A stretch of 64,000 bases of DNA from contig NZ_BOVL01000012.1 of the NCBI RefSeq assembly GCF_019972155.1, positions 407,359-471,358 of the forward strand, written 5' to 3'. The position numbers were made by a program, and so were the translations under genes. This document shows, piece after piece, positions 42,814-51,110 of this stretch. Under the pieces are notes generated by a model. The model did not search any database, was not told the origin of the DNA, and was given only the letters and a program-made list of their open reading frames with translations. The stretch is from Bradyrhizobium sp. RD5-C2 (GTDB taxonomy: Bacteria; Pseudomonadota; Alphaproteobacteria; Rhizobiales; Xanthobacteraceae). How positions within the stretch are numbered: position 1 is the stretch's first letter; each line of letters starts with the position of its first letter.

Positions 42814-44397
42814 TCATCTCCTCTGGAATTCCGGCGACATCAGCAGCAGCGCCAGCGCCTGCTGCCGCGATTCCGCGCGCTCGATGGAGCGCCGCGTCTC
42901 GACCGAAGCGGCGTCCGCCGCGATCAGCTCGAGCAGGTCGCGCGGGTCGAACCGGTCGGCGAGCTGGGAGCCAAGCTGCGCCGAGATGTCGAGCCTGAGC
43001 TTGATGCCTTCGGGCGCGGCCCAGGCCGCCGCGGTATCCGGGAAACCGTTCGGCCCGGCTGGCGACCACAGCGGCTGGCCGAGCAAATTGAGACCATTGA
43101 GATAGCGGCCCGGATCCTCCGGATTGCGCGCCAGCAGACGGCCGGAGGCGAGCAGGAATTCGTAAGGTGAGCGCATCTTCGTCAGCGGCGCCTGCCACGC
43201 CTCGTTGGACTGGATGAGCGCGGTGGCCAGCGCCCTGAGATCGCCGTCGGTTTTGGTGAAGGTGTCCTGCAGCTTCGCCACCAGCGCGGGCGGCGGATCG
43301 TCGGCAACAAAGTGGCGGGCGAACTTGGTCGCGATGAATTTTGCGGTCGAGGGATGCCGCGCGATATCCGATAGCACCGCCTCGCCCTGGGCGAGACCGG
43401 CCTGCGCGTAGGTCTTGCCCAGCACCTGCTGCGGCCCGGGCTGATGCGCATTGGCATTGAACACGAAGCTGCCGGGCGCACCGAGCTGGCCGCGGCGGCC
43501 GGCAAAAGTCCAGCCGGTGATGACGCGTGCCAGCGACGTGACGTCGTCCTGGGTGTAGCCGCCGCCGACGCCGAGCGTATGCAGCTCCATGATCTCGCGC
43601 GCGAGGTTTTCGTTGAGGCCGCGGTTGCGGTTGATGCCGGCGCGCGACTCCGGTCCGAGCGATTGCTGGTTGTCGAGGAAGAACAGCATCGCCGGATGCT
43701 GCTCGACGGTCTTCAGCATGTCTGAGAAATGGCCAAGCACATGCGGGCGGATCGCCTCGCGCTCGAACGAGCCGGCCCACATCCGCGCCAGCGCGCCCTT
43801 GTTGGCTGAGATGCAGAAGTGGTTGGACCAGAACACCACGAGCCGCTCGACGAAACCGCAATCGGCGACCACGCCGCGCTGCAGCCGCGCCAGTGCCTCG
43901 GCGCGGAACGTCTTCTGAATGATGTTGAGCGGCTGCGCCGGCGGCTTGGGCGGACCGGCCACCGTCTGCATCGTCGGAGGCTGCATCGTCGCGGACGGCG
44001 TCATCGCTGCATTGGCGTTGTCGGCGGGCTGCGGCTGCATCGCCGGATCCTTCCCGGCAATCTCCTTCGCGGCAGTCGACAGCGACAGATTGCGCCGCTG
44101 CGGCTGCTTCGCGTCGGATCCCTGCGCCGGCGTCTCGCTCGCGCCTTGCTGCGCGACTTTCGCGGCGTTGCGCGCCTGCTGGATCTCGAACTGATAGTCG
44201 AACACCTGCTTGCCGAGCTCCGGGGTCGAAAGCAGGCCCGGCACTTCGAGCAGCGCGCCGTTCGGACGCGCCAGCTCCGTCAGCACGAAACCGCGCGGAT
44301 CGGAGGCCGCGTTGATGAAGTCGCCGGCCGCCCCGCCGCGGGCGCCAAATCCAAACCGGTTGAGGGCAATCAGCGCGGCTTGCGAATCACGGGCCAT
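42814..44397 (-). CDS. DUF1800 family protein
   Basis: The 527-residue product has the DUF1800 features ALNRFGFGARGGAAGDFINA, ERLVVFWSNHFCIS, ENLAREIMELHTLGVGGGYT, DVTSLARVITGWTFAG and TAKFIATKFARHFVADDPPP. A low-complexity Met/Pro/Gln/Ala insert lies at about 145-180. No signal peptide is visible, unlike its partner. The ATG at 44397 follows AAGGGAATTC. It is translated just before the DUF1501 gene and the two probably act together, but neither has an established biochemical role. Confidence 0.85.
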   Translation of the reverse strand: MARDSQAALIALNRFGFGARGGAAGDFINAASDPRGFVLTELARPNGALLEVPGLLSTPELGKQVFDYQFEIQQARNAAKVAQQGASETPAQGSDAKQPQRRNLSLSTAAKEIAGKDPAMQPQPADNANAAMTPSATMQPPTMQTVAGPPKPPAQPLNIIQKTFRAEALARLQRGVVADCGFVERLVVFWSNHFCISANKGALARMWAGSFEREAIRPHVLGHFSDMLKTVEQHPAMLFFLDNQQSLGPESRAGINRNRGLNENLAREIMELHTLGVGGGYTQDDVTSLARVITGWTFAGRRGQLGAPGSFVFNANAHQPGPQQVLGKTYAQAGLAQGEAVLSDIARHPSTAKFIATKFARHFVADDPPPALVAKLQDTFTKTDGDLRALATALIQSNEAWQAPLTKMRSPYEFLLASGRLLARNPEDPGRYLNGLNLLGQPLWSPAGPNGFPDTAAAWAAPEGIKLRLDISAQLGSQLADRFDPRDLLELIAADAASVETRRSIERAESRQQALALLLMSPEFQRR

Positions 44398-44513
44398 CAG
44401 AATTCCCTTAAACGATTCCCTTGACCGTCTATCCCGGCTATATCTGTTGCCCGGCATCATAGCGCGGCCCGGGATGAACCCGAGATTAATTCACGCATTA
44501 AATCGCGGTTAGA

Positions 44514-44729
44514 ATGGACCTCTCTTCACACGATCGTTCCGAACAAGCCTCACCGCGCCGGCTTGCCTGCACGGCCTGCGGCAGCGAATTTTCCTGCTCG
44601 CTCACGGGATCGTGCTGGTGTTCCGACGAAAGCTTCCGTCTGCCGATGCCGGCCGATGGCGGCGACTGCCTCTGCCCCACCTGCCTGCGGAGACTGGCGG
44701 AACAGCAAGCCGCGGCGAGCGCCACGTGA
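44514..44729 (+). CDS. Cysteine-rich CWC family small protein
   Basis: The 71-residue product carries LACTACGSEFSC, GSCWC and DCLCPTCLRRLAEQ, the pattern of CWC-type metal-binding proteins. Seven or eight cysteines suggest one or two zinc sites. The ATG at 44514 is a clean start. Its stop overlaps the GTG start of the HAD gene (GTGA at 44726-44729), implying coupling. No experimental function is known for this family. Confidence 0.75.
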   Translation: MDLSSHDRSEQASPRRLACTACGSEFSCSLTGSCWCSDESFRLPMPADGGDCLCPTCLRRLAEQQAAASAT

Positions 44730-45400
44730 ACGCACCCTGGACCGTTGACGCCGTCCTGCTCGACATGGACGGCACGCTGCTCGACACCGAGAAAGTCTAC
44801 TTCGACAGCCTGGTCACGGCGCTGAATGCATGTGGCTACACCGACGGCGTCGTCGCGCTGTGCCATTCCATGGTCGGCCTCCCCGGCCCGGTCTGCGAAG
44901 CGATGCTGCGCGATCACTACGGCGCGGCGTTTCCGCTCGAGGAGGTCAATCGCGCCTTCATCGTCACCCGCGATCGCATGTTTGACGCCGGCCTGCCGCT
45001 CAAGCCCGGCACACTCGCGCTGCTCGACGGCCTTGCCGCCGCCAACTGCCGGACCGCGATCGTGACCTCGTCATCCCGCCGCACGGCCGAGCGCCATCTC
45101 ACCCTCGCCGGCATCCGCAATCGCTTCGAGACGCTGCTGACGCTCGATGACGTGACCCACGGAAAGCCGGACCCGGAGCTCTATCTGAAGGCGGCCGCGC
45201 AGCTCGGCGTGACGCCGCCGGTCTGCATCGCGGTGGAAGATTCCAACCACGGCGTCACGGCCGCCCACACCGCCGGCGCGATCACGCTGATGGTGCCCGA
45301 CATGGCACCGCCGACCGACGCGACGCGCGCGAAATGCGCAGCCGTGCTGCCGGACCTCAACGCGGTGCTGGCACTGCTGCAGGCGCGCGGCGCGCTTTAG
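44726..45400 (+). CDS. HAD-superfamily hydrolase, phosphatase-like
   Basis: The 224-residue product has the HAD motifs: DMDGTLLDTEKVYFDSLV (DxD, residues 12 and 14), IVTSSSRRTAERHLTLAGI with motif II Ser, HGKPDPELYLKAA (motif III Lys) and VAVEDSNHGVTAAHTAGAI (motif IV Asp). An alpha-helical cap inserted after motif I fits the phosphoglycolate phosphatase/beta-phosphoglucomutase group. The GTG start overlaps the preceding CWC stop. The substrate is unknown. Confidence 0.88.
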   Translation: MNAPWTVDAVLLDMDGTLLDTEKVYFDSLVTALNACGYTDGVVALCHSMVGLPGPVCEAMLRDHYGAAFPLEEVNRAFIVTRDRMFDAGLPLKPGTLALLDGLAAANCRTAIVTSSSRRTAERHLTLAGIRNRFETLLTLDDVTHGKPDPELYLKAAAQLGVTPPVCIAVEDSNHGVTAAHTAGAITLMVPDMAPPTDATRAKCAAVLPDLNAVLALLQARGAL

Positions 45401-45401
45401 C

Positions 45402-45450
45402 CGTCATTGCGAGCGAAGCGAAGCAATCCATCGTCCCGCATATGCGGAGC
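45402..45450. repeat. Truncated rhizobial repeat, family F half copy
   Basis: GTCATTGCGAGCGAAGCGAA begins the element and then AGCAATCCATC follows. The right half found in the full copy at 47831-47916 is missing. It lies just after the HAD stop. Confidence 0.7.
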
Positions 45451-45549
45451 GATCGTGAGTGTGCATCTTGGCCTCAATTGCGTTACGGTTCAGATGCAGC
45501 GGGATAACCTTCGACTTTCGACCACGCCTTGCATGTGAGCGACATTTCG

Positions 45550-46284
45550 ATGATCAAACGCGGCCTATCAGTCTTCGATCCGCCTAACGACCTGCTCGAC
45601 ACCTCTGGGGTGACGCCCAAGCTGGGTGAAGGCGAGCTCGTTCTCTGGGTTGGCACGCCGGGATGGCTCAGCAGCTTCTTCTGCACAGCCTCATTTGTAA
45701 CAGCGGGCGCTCTCGTTTTGGCGCTTATCGCCTACCACGGGATTTATTCACTAACGCCAGAACAATATGCCATTGAAGGGCTCGTCAGGAAGCGGTGGAT
45801 AGTTGTCGATGCATTGGTCTTTTTTGCTTTCATACCTCAACTGATAGCGCTGCGCATGGGCGGCGCTTTTGTCTACATTCTCACAACAAAGCGAATGATG
45901 GTCAGAGTAGACCAGACAAGATTACTCGTCAGATTATTCAGGTACTTCAAAAGCGTCGTAGATGCGGATGGCTTCGCCGCATATGATTTGAGATACCTCA
46001 ACGGTGCCCGCGTCTATGCCGGCTTGTGGAGCTACGGAAATGTGAGCGTCCGGTACACCGTCGGCTCATTAGGCGAAGTCAGGGGCGACTTGAGCACATA
46101 TGATTCCAAACCATTCTTCTTTCGTGACCGCCGGTACGTAAAGGTATTCTACCGCAAGCTTGCCTGCTTTCATTTGGCCGAGACGTTTTGCAACGTGTAC
46201 TTCGGGATCAAGGATGTGGGCAGGCTTGGTGATGTTTTGAATGATCAATGCGCGGCTCGTCTTGGGCGCATCGCTCCCCGGTAA
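45550..46284 (+). CDS. Membrane protein with PH-like domain, low GC
   Basis: The product of about 244 residues has two or three hydrophobic segments early (LSSFFCTASFVTAGALVLAL, VVDALVFFAFIPQLIAL). A PH-like stretch follows with FVYILTTKRMMVRVDQTRLL, then a soluble Arg/Tyr-rich tail. The ATG at 45550 is preferred, but GTG at 45535 and TTG at 45529 are in frame. Base composition is clearly less GC-rich than its neighbours, which suggests a later acquisition. No close family is recognised. Confidence 0.62.
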   Translation: MIKRGLSVFDPPNDLLDTSGVTPKLGEGELVLWVGTPGWLSSFFCTASFVTAGALVLALIAYHGIYSLTPEQYAIEGLVRKRWIVVDALVFFAFIPQLIALRMGGAFVYILTTKRMMVRVDQTRLLVRLFRYFKSVVDADGFAAYDLRYLNGARVYAGLWSYGNVSVRYTVGSLGEVRGDLSTYDSKPFFFRDRRYVKVFYRKLACFHLAETFCNVYFGIKDVGRLGDVLNDQCAARLGRIAPR

Positions 46285-46331
46285 CCTTAGCGAGACCGAA
46301 CGTCAAACGACGAAAAGCGCGGTAGCCAATC

Positions 46332-46928
46332 CTAACTCCGTCTACGCCCCAACTTCCCCATCGCCGTCTCGATCAGCATGCGGGCAGCCTCACCGGCGGT
46401 TTCCATGTAGCTCGCGTCGCGATGCAGCAGCACGACGGCGAACGAGCCGTCCAGCAGCAGCAGGATTTGCCGCGCCAGCTTGAGCGGATCGGCGATGCCC
46501 TGCTCTGCGAAGGTCGCGCGCAGCCAGTCCTCGAACTTCTTCTTGTGCGCGGCGCCGATCCGGATCGCGGGATGCCCGGGCATGTTGGCGAGCTCGGCCG
46601 AGGTGCGCAGGAAGCCGCAGCCCTTCCATTTCGGATGCCGCGCCGAGCGCGCGAGGTTCTTGAAGATCGCGTCGACCTTCGCCGGCAGCCCGCCCTCGGC
46701 CTCCGCGAACCATTTGCGGAACAGCGCGAGATTGGGCTGGTCGCGTGCGGCAAGATAGGCGGCGACCAAATCGTCCTTGCTCTTGAAGTGATAATACAGC
46801 GTGCGCTTGGTGAGTCCGGCCTTGGCGGCGACCTCGTCGACGCTGACGCGGCGGATTCCTTCACTGTAGAACAGCGAATTCGCCGCCTGGACGATGCGCT
46901 CGCGGGTGGGCTCGGAGGGTCTGGGCAT
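46332..46928 (-). CDS. TetR family transcriptional regulator
   Basis: The 198-residue regulator has an N-terminal TetR helix-turn-helix (ERIVQAANSLFYSEGIRRVS, DEVAAKAGLTKRTLYYHFKS). The C-terminal ligand domain includes GCGFLRTSAELANMPGHPAI and LLLLDGSFAVVLLHRD. The ATG at 46928 lies nine bases from a 24-bp palindrome. It is divergent from a crotonase gene. It likely represses both, responding to an acyl-CoA or aromatic ligand. Confidence 0.88.
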   Translation of the reverse strand: MPRPSEPTRERIVQAANSLFYSEGIRRVSVDEVAAKAGLTKRTLYYHFKSKDDLVAAYLAARDQPNLALFRKWFAEAEGGLPAKVDAIFKNLARSARHPKWKGCGFLRTSAELANMPGHPAIRIGAAHKKKFEDWLRATFAEQGIADPLKLARQILLLLDGSFAVVLLHRDASYMETAGEAARMLIETAMGKLGRRRS

Positions 46929-46936
46929 CCATCGTA

Positions 46937-46960
46937 TGTATACTCACCAGTGAATATACA
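46937..46960. promoter_or_regulatory. TetR operator palindrome
   Basis: TGTATA-CTCAC-CA-GTGAA-TATACA forms a nearly perfect 24-bp dyad; ten of the eleven arm positions pair on each side of the CA. It lies between the divergent tetR and crotonase starts and near the -10 region of both. Confidence 0.75.
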
Positions 46961-47018
46961 CAAATTCCGCGAGCCTCTAGGGTCGGTCCCACGAAACACC
47001 CATGCCGGAGACTGCACC

Positions 47019-47810
47019 ATGCCCGCCCCCATCCTGCTCGCCATCGACGACGGGATCGCCCTGGTCACCCTGAACCGCCCCGCGCAGCTCAACGCGCTCA
47101 ATTACCAGCTGATCGATCAGCTGATGGCGGCGCTCGACCGCATCGAGGGCGACGCCGGCGTGCGCGCCGTGATCCTGACCGGCGCCGGCGAACGCGCCTT
47201 TTCGGCGGGCGCCGACATCAAGGAGTTTTCCGAGAGCGTCAAACAGGGCGCGGCCGTCGCGGTCCGCGACTTCGTCCGCCGCGGCCAGGCCATGACCGCG
47301 CGGCTGGAGGCGTTCAAGAAGCCCGTCATCGCCGCGGTCAACGGGCTCGCCTTCGGCGGCGGCTGCGAGATCACGGAGGCGGTGCATCTCGCCATCGCCA
47401 GCGACCGTGCGCTGTTTGCAAAACCCGAGATCAAGCTCGGCATGCCCCCGACCTTCGGCGGCACACAGCGGCTGCCGCGGCTGGCGGGGCGCAAGCGCGC
47501 CCTAGAGCTGCTGCTATCAGGCGATCCGTTCCCGCCCGAGCACGCGCGCGAGATCGGCCTCGTCAACCGGCTCGTGCCGCACGATCAGTTGCTGACCGCC
47601 GCGCGCGAACTCGCCGGCCGCATCACCAGGCATTCGCCTGATGCGGTCGCCGGCACCATCACCGCGGTGACGCGCGGGCTCAACATGCCGATTGCCGAGG
47701 GCCTGCTGGTCGAGAGCGAGCAGTTCGGCGCGCTGGTGCCGAGCCACGATCTCGCCGAGGGGCTCGTGGCGTGGAAGGAGCGGCGACCGGCGAGGTATCT
47801 CGGGGCGTGA
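47019..47810 (+). CDS. Enoyl-CoA hydratase/isomerase family protein
   Basis: The 263-residue crotonase has the classic motifs: ALVTLNRPAQLNALNYQLID, AFSAGADIKEFSE, NGLAFGGGCEITEAVHLAIA (oxyanion hole) and PEIKLGMPPTFGGTQRLPRL, where the second catalytic Glu position seems to be Pro-Thr. The exact substrate is open. The ATG at 47019 fits. It is divergent from tetR with a shared operator, so it is probably induced by an acyl-CoA-like ligand. Confidence 0.88.
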   Translation: MPAPILLAIDDGIALVTLNRPAQLNALNYQLIDQLMAALDRIEGDAGVRAVILTGAGERAFSAGADIKEFSESVKQGAAVAVRDFVRRGQAMTARLEAFKKPVIAAVNGLAFGGGCEITEAVHLAIASDRALFAKPEIKLGMPPTFGGTQRLPRLAGRKRALELLLSGDPFPPEHAREIGLVNRLVPHDQLLTAARELAGRITRHSPDAVAGTITAVTRGLNMPIAEGLLVESEQFGALVPSHDLAEGLVAWKERRPARYLGA

Positions 47811-47830
47811 AAACCCGCTAGCGCTACATT

Positions 47831-47916
47831 CGTCATTGCGAGCGAAGCGAAGCAATCCATCGACCCGCATGCGCGGAAAGATGGATTGCTTCGTCGCTTC
47901 GCTCCTCGCAATGACG
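47831..47916. repeat. Rhizobial palindromic repeat, family F full copy
   Basis: CGTCATTGCGAGCGAAGCGA at the left pairs with TCGCTTCGCTCCTCGCAATG near the right; AGCAATCCAT and ATGGATTGCT form the inner arms. It lies between convergent crotonase and GST genes and may terminate both. Confidence 0.8.
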
Positions 47917-47929
47917 GCGAGACTGCGCC

Positions 47930-48637
47930 CTACCGCACCACCGCCGCGGTCTGTCCGAACAGCAGCTTGCGCTCTTCCTCGGTGCGGATCGCGGGCTGGC
48001 CGAAATTCGGGTTGACCTCCTTCGCCTTGGCATAGGCGCGCTCGGTCGCCGGGCGCTTGCCGATGGTCTCCAGCCAGCGCTTCAGATGCGGGAAGTCGTC
48101 GATCTCCTGGCCCTGGTTCTTGTAGGGCACCACCCAGGGATAGCTCGCCATGTCGGCGATCGAATAGTCGCCGGCGATGAATTCGCGGTCGGCGAGCCGC
48201 TTGTTGAGCACGCCGTAGAGCCGGTTGGTCTCGTTGACATAGCGGTCGATCGCGTAAGGCAGCTTCTCGACCGCGTAGTTGCGGAAGTGATGGTTCTGCC
48301 CGGCCATCGGCCCGAGCCCGCCCATCTGCCAGAACGTCCACTGGATCGCGTCATAGCGGCCGTAGAGATCCTCGGGCAGGAATTTTCCGGTCTTCTCGGC
48401 GAGATAGAGCAGGATCGCACCGGACTCGAACAGAGAGATCGGCTTGCCACCGCCCTTCGGCGCGTGATCGACGATCGCCGGAATGCGGTTGTTAGGCGCG
48501 ACTTGCAGGAAGTCCGGCCTGAACTGATCGCCCTTGCCGATATTCACCGGGAAAACCTTGTATTCCAGTCCGGTCTCTTCGAGGAACATCGTGATCTTGT
48601 GGCCGTTCGGCGTGGACCAGTAGTGGAGATCGATCAT
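47930..48637 (-). CDS. Glutathione S-transferase, YfcG/YghU-like
   Basis: The 235-residue product has MIDLHYWSTPNGHKITMFLE and EYKVFPVNIGKGDQFRPDFL, characteristic of the nu-class YfcG/YghU disulfide-bond oxidoreductases. A glutathione segment NNRIPAIVDHAP with cis-Pro and ISLFESGAILLYLAEKTG follows. The C-terminal cap has EFIAGDYSIADMASYPWVVP. The Thr/Asn residues near position 8-10 take the place of catalytic Ser/Cys. The ATG at 48637 is preferred over an in-frame ATG at 48697. Confidence 0.86.
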   Translation of the reverse strand: MIDLHYWSTPNGHKITMFLEETGLEYKVFPVNIGKGDQFRPDFLQVAPNNRIPAIVDHAPKGGGKPISLFESGAILLYLAEKTGKFLPEDLYGRYDAIQWTFWQMGGLGPMAGQNHHFRNYAVEKLPYAIDRYVNETNRLYGVLNKRLADREFIAGDYSIADMASYPWVVPYKNQGQEIDDFPHLKRWLETIGKRPATERAYAKAKEVNPNFGQPAIRTEEERKLLFGQTAAVVR

Positions 48638-48857
48638 GGGCGAGATCCTGCATTTCCAGGGATTGCTGACGCATCGGCGAGAAAGATGCGAATGCATGGA
48701 GTTGGGCGCATAACCGCACCCAAGTCAATGGCGGCGCATTGCGCCGCGCGCGAATGTGATCTGCAAACGACGCAAGCGCCCGATTGAGCTGCGTCCCGAT
48801 AGCACCTAGGCTCCGTACCGTTCGCATCGAATAATTTTCGAAACTTGGGGGATAATA

Positions 48858-49973
48858 ATGACACGGGATTTGGCACGACGTGATTTCCTGAAAGGCTCGG
48901 CGGCGATCGCCGGTGCCGCCGCCGCGGGCGCATTCTCCTGCGTCGAGATCGCAAGCGCCGCGCCGATCGAGGTGCCAACCGTCGACAAGCTGTCGATCCG
49001 CGTGCTGGTCGATTCCAGCTTCGACGCCTTCTTCAAGCCGAAACAGGCTAACGGCGTCTCGATCGCGCCGGCAGTGCGCGGCGCCGATTTCCGCAAATCG
49101 TTGCACAATGAATGGGGACTGTCGCTGTGGCTGGAATCGGAGGCCGCCGGCAGCCGGCGCAGCCTGATGCTCGACTACGGCTACACGCCCGAGGTGCTGC
49201 TCAACAACATGGAGCTGGTCGGCGTCGATCCCGCCAAGCTCGACGCGCTGATCGTGAGCCATGGGCACTACGACCATTTCGGCGGCCTCAGCGGCTTCCT
49301 CGACAAATTCCGCGACAGACTGCCGGCCGACGTGAAACTCTATGCCGGCGGCGAGGACAATTTCTGCCACCGCGTCAGCGCGACGCCGACCAAGGGCCAG
49401 TTCGCCGATTTCGGCACGCTGGATCGCCGCCAGCTCGCCGCACAGCGCGTCACCACGGTGCTGTGCGAGACCCCGACCGTGATCGCGGGCCACGCCTTCA
49501 CGACCGGCAAGATCACCCGCCGCAGCATCGAGCGCGTGCTGCCGCAGACCTGGGTCGAGTTCGGCATGAAGGACGGGCTCGGTTGCAACGCCAGTCACTA
49601 TCTGCCGGCCGAGATGGAGGGCAAGATCGTGCCCGACGAGCACATCCACGAGCACGCGACCTGCTTCAATTTGAAGGATTTCGGCCTGGTCGTGATCTCG
49701 TCCTGTGGCCATGTCGGCATCGTCAATTCGGTCAAGCAGGCGCAGGAAGTCTCCGGCATCCAGAAGGTGCACGCGATCGTCGGCGGCTTCCATCTCGGAC
49801 CGGCGCCGAAGGACTACCTCACCGAGGTCGTCGCCGAGATCAAGAAGCTCGACCCCGACGTGCTGATCCCGATGCATTGCTCCGGGCTCAACTTCGTGCA
49901 GGAGGCGACCGCGCAGATGGGCGACAAGGTGCTGGTCACGACAACCGGCAGCCGCCTCTCCTTCGGCATATGA
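48858..49973 (+). CDS. Tat-exported metallo-beta-lactamase-fold hydrolase
   Basis: The 371-residue product has a twin-arginine signal (DLARRDFLKGSAAIAGAAAA). It then has the MBL fold with the metal motif SHGHYDH (His135, His137, Asp139, His140) and a further His in the SSCGHVGIVN segment. This resembles the 7,8-dihydropterin-6-methyl-phosphate synthase-like group. The ATG at 48858 follows GGGGGATAAT. Its stop overlaps the SCO start (ATGA at 49970-49973). Export of this cofactor-containing protein fits folding with metals in the cytoplasm. Confidence 0.85.
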   Translation: MTRDLARRDFLKGSAAIAGAAAAGAFSCVEIASAAPIEVPTVDKLSIRVLVDSSFDAFFKPKQANGVSIAPAVRGADFRKSLHNEWGLSLWLESEAAGSRRSLMLDYGYTPEVLLNNMELVGVDPAKLDALIVSHGHYDHFGGLSGFLDKFRDRLPADVKLYAGGEDNFCHRVSATPTKGQFADFGTLDRRQLAAQRVTTVLCETPTVIAGHAFTTGKITRRSIERVLPQTWVEFGMKDGLGCNASHYLPAEMEGKIVPDEHIHEHATCFNLKDFGLVVISSCGHVGIVNSVKQAQEVSGIQKVHAIVGGFHLGPAPKDYLTEVVAEIKKLDPDVLIPMHCSGLNFVQEATAQMGDKVLVTTTGSRLSFGI

Positions 49974-50605
49974 ACCGACCGATCCTGCGCGTTATTGCAT
50001 GCGCCGGCGCCGGCCTGTGGCTGGCGCTGGCGTCCGCGCTGGCCGGCGATGCGCCTCAGCAATCGACGCGTTCCGCCGCCGACATCATGGACATCCTGAT
50101 GTGGAACAGGGAGCCGGTCGGCGGGCCGTTCGCGCTGACCGATCAGGCCGGCCATGCGCGCACCGACAAGGAATTCCGCGGCAAGCTGATGCTGGTCTAT
50201 TTCGGCTTCACCTATTGCCCCGACGTCTGTCCGACCGATCTGCAGGCGATCGCGCTCGCACTCGACAAGCTCGGCCCCGACGGCGATCAGGTGCAACCGA
50301 TCTTCATCACGGTCGATCCCGAGCGCGACACCGCAGCCCACCTCGCCGAGTACGTGCCGCTGTTTCACCCGCGGCTGATCGGGCTGACCGGCAGCGATGA
50401 TGCGATCCGCAAGGTAGCGGATGCCTACAAGGTCTACTATGCCCGCGTGCCGCTGAAGGATGCCGGCGACTACACCGTCGATCACACCGCCTACATCTAT
50501 CTGATGGACCGCGACGGCAATTATCTCGGCTTCTTTCCGCCCGGCACCTCGGCCGACCGCATGGTCGAGATCATCCGGCCGAGGTTAGCGGAGCCGGCGC
50601 GCTAA
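49970..50605 (+). CDS. SCO1/SenC family copper chaperone
   Basis: The 211-residue product has a signal peptide or anchor (RVIACAGAGLWLALASALAG) and the SCO thioredoxin fold. The copper motif is FTYCPDVCPTDLQ (Cys83 and Cys87) and the conserved His is in VDHTAYIYLMDRDGNY. SCO proteins load or repair the CuA site of cytochrome c oxidase. The ATG overlaps the stop of the Tat-exported MBL gene, so the two are translated together. No cytochrome oxidase gene is nearby. Confidence 0.87.
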   Translation: MNRPILRVIACAGAGLWLALASALAGDAPQQSTRSAADIMDILMWNREPVGGPFALTDQAGHARTDKEFRGKLMLVYFGFTYCPDVCPTDLQAIALALDKLGPDGDQVQPIFITVDPERDTAAHLAEYVPLFHPRLIGLTGSDDAIRKVADAYKVYYARVPLKDAGDYTVDHTAYIYLMDRDGNYLGFFPPGTSADRMVEIIRPRLAEPAR

Positions 50606-50623
50606 AGCGGCAACGGGACTGCG

Positions 50624-50748
50624 CCCCCTCTGCCGCTTGCGAGGGAGGGTCGGGGTCGGGGCTCTCTCCGCGAGTCGGAATCTTGATGTGGAAGCACCCC
50701 CACCCGCTGCGCTACGCGCGTCGGCCTCCCCCGCAAGCGGGAGAGGCA
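50624..50748. repeat. Palindromic repeat, family G
   Basis: CCCCCTCTGCCGCTTGCGAG near the left pairs with CCGCAAGCGGGAGAGGC near the right. The loop contains GGGTCGGGGTCGGGG and CACCCCCACCCGC, which also pair. It lies between the convergent SCO and 50762 genes. Confidence 0.65.
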
Positions 50749-50761
50749 AAGAAAGACGGCC

Positions 50762-50995
50762 TCAATGCATCCGCCCATGCGCGCGCAGGAACGTCTCGCC
50801 GGTTTCCGTCACCATCACCCGCATGCCCTCGACCGAGGGACGGCGCGCGACATAGCCGCGGTCGACCGCGTCTTCCCAGATCGTCAGCCGCGGGCATGAG
50901 GTGCGCCAGACCTCGAGCACCTCGGCATAGGGCCGCGGCTCGCGCGCCACCCATTCCACGAGATCGAGCACCAGGGCGTCCGTGGTTTCTGTCAT
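50762..50995 (-). CDS. Small conserved-looking protein
   Basis: The 77-residue product has TDALVLDLVEWVAREPRPYA and WRTSCPRLTIWEDAVDRGYV, then RPSVEGMRVMVTETGETFLR. The pattern reads as a winged-helix-like fold of rhizobial small proteins. The ATG at 50995 is preceded by GCGAGGACCAG. The function is unknown. Confidence 0.65.
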   Translation of the reverse strand: MTETTDALVLDLVEWVAREPRPYAEVLEVWRTSCPRLTIWEDAVDRGYVARRPSVEGMRVMVTETGETFLRAHGRMH

Positions 50996-51110
50996 CTGGT
51001 CCTCGCTGGGGTCAGCAGGGATTCAAAATCGTCTCCGGTATTTCTGCGCTGCTTGGCCTCCGCCGGCAAACTGAGTTATCTTGCCCTTGCATCAGTTTTC
51101 CTGAGGGTTC

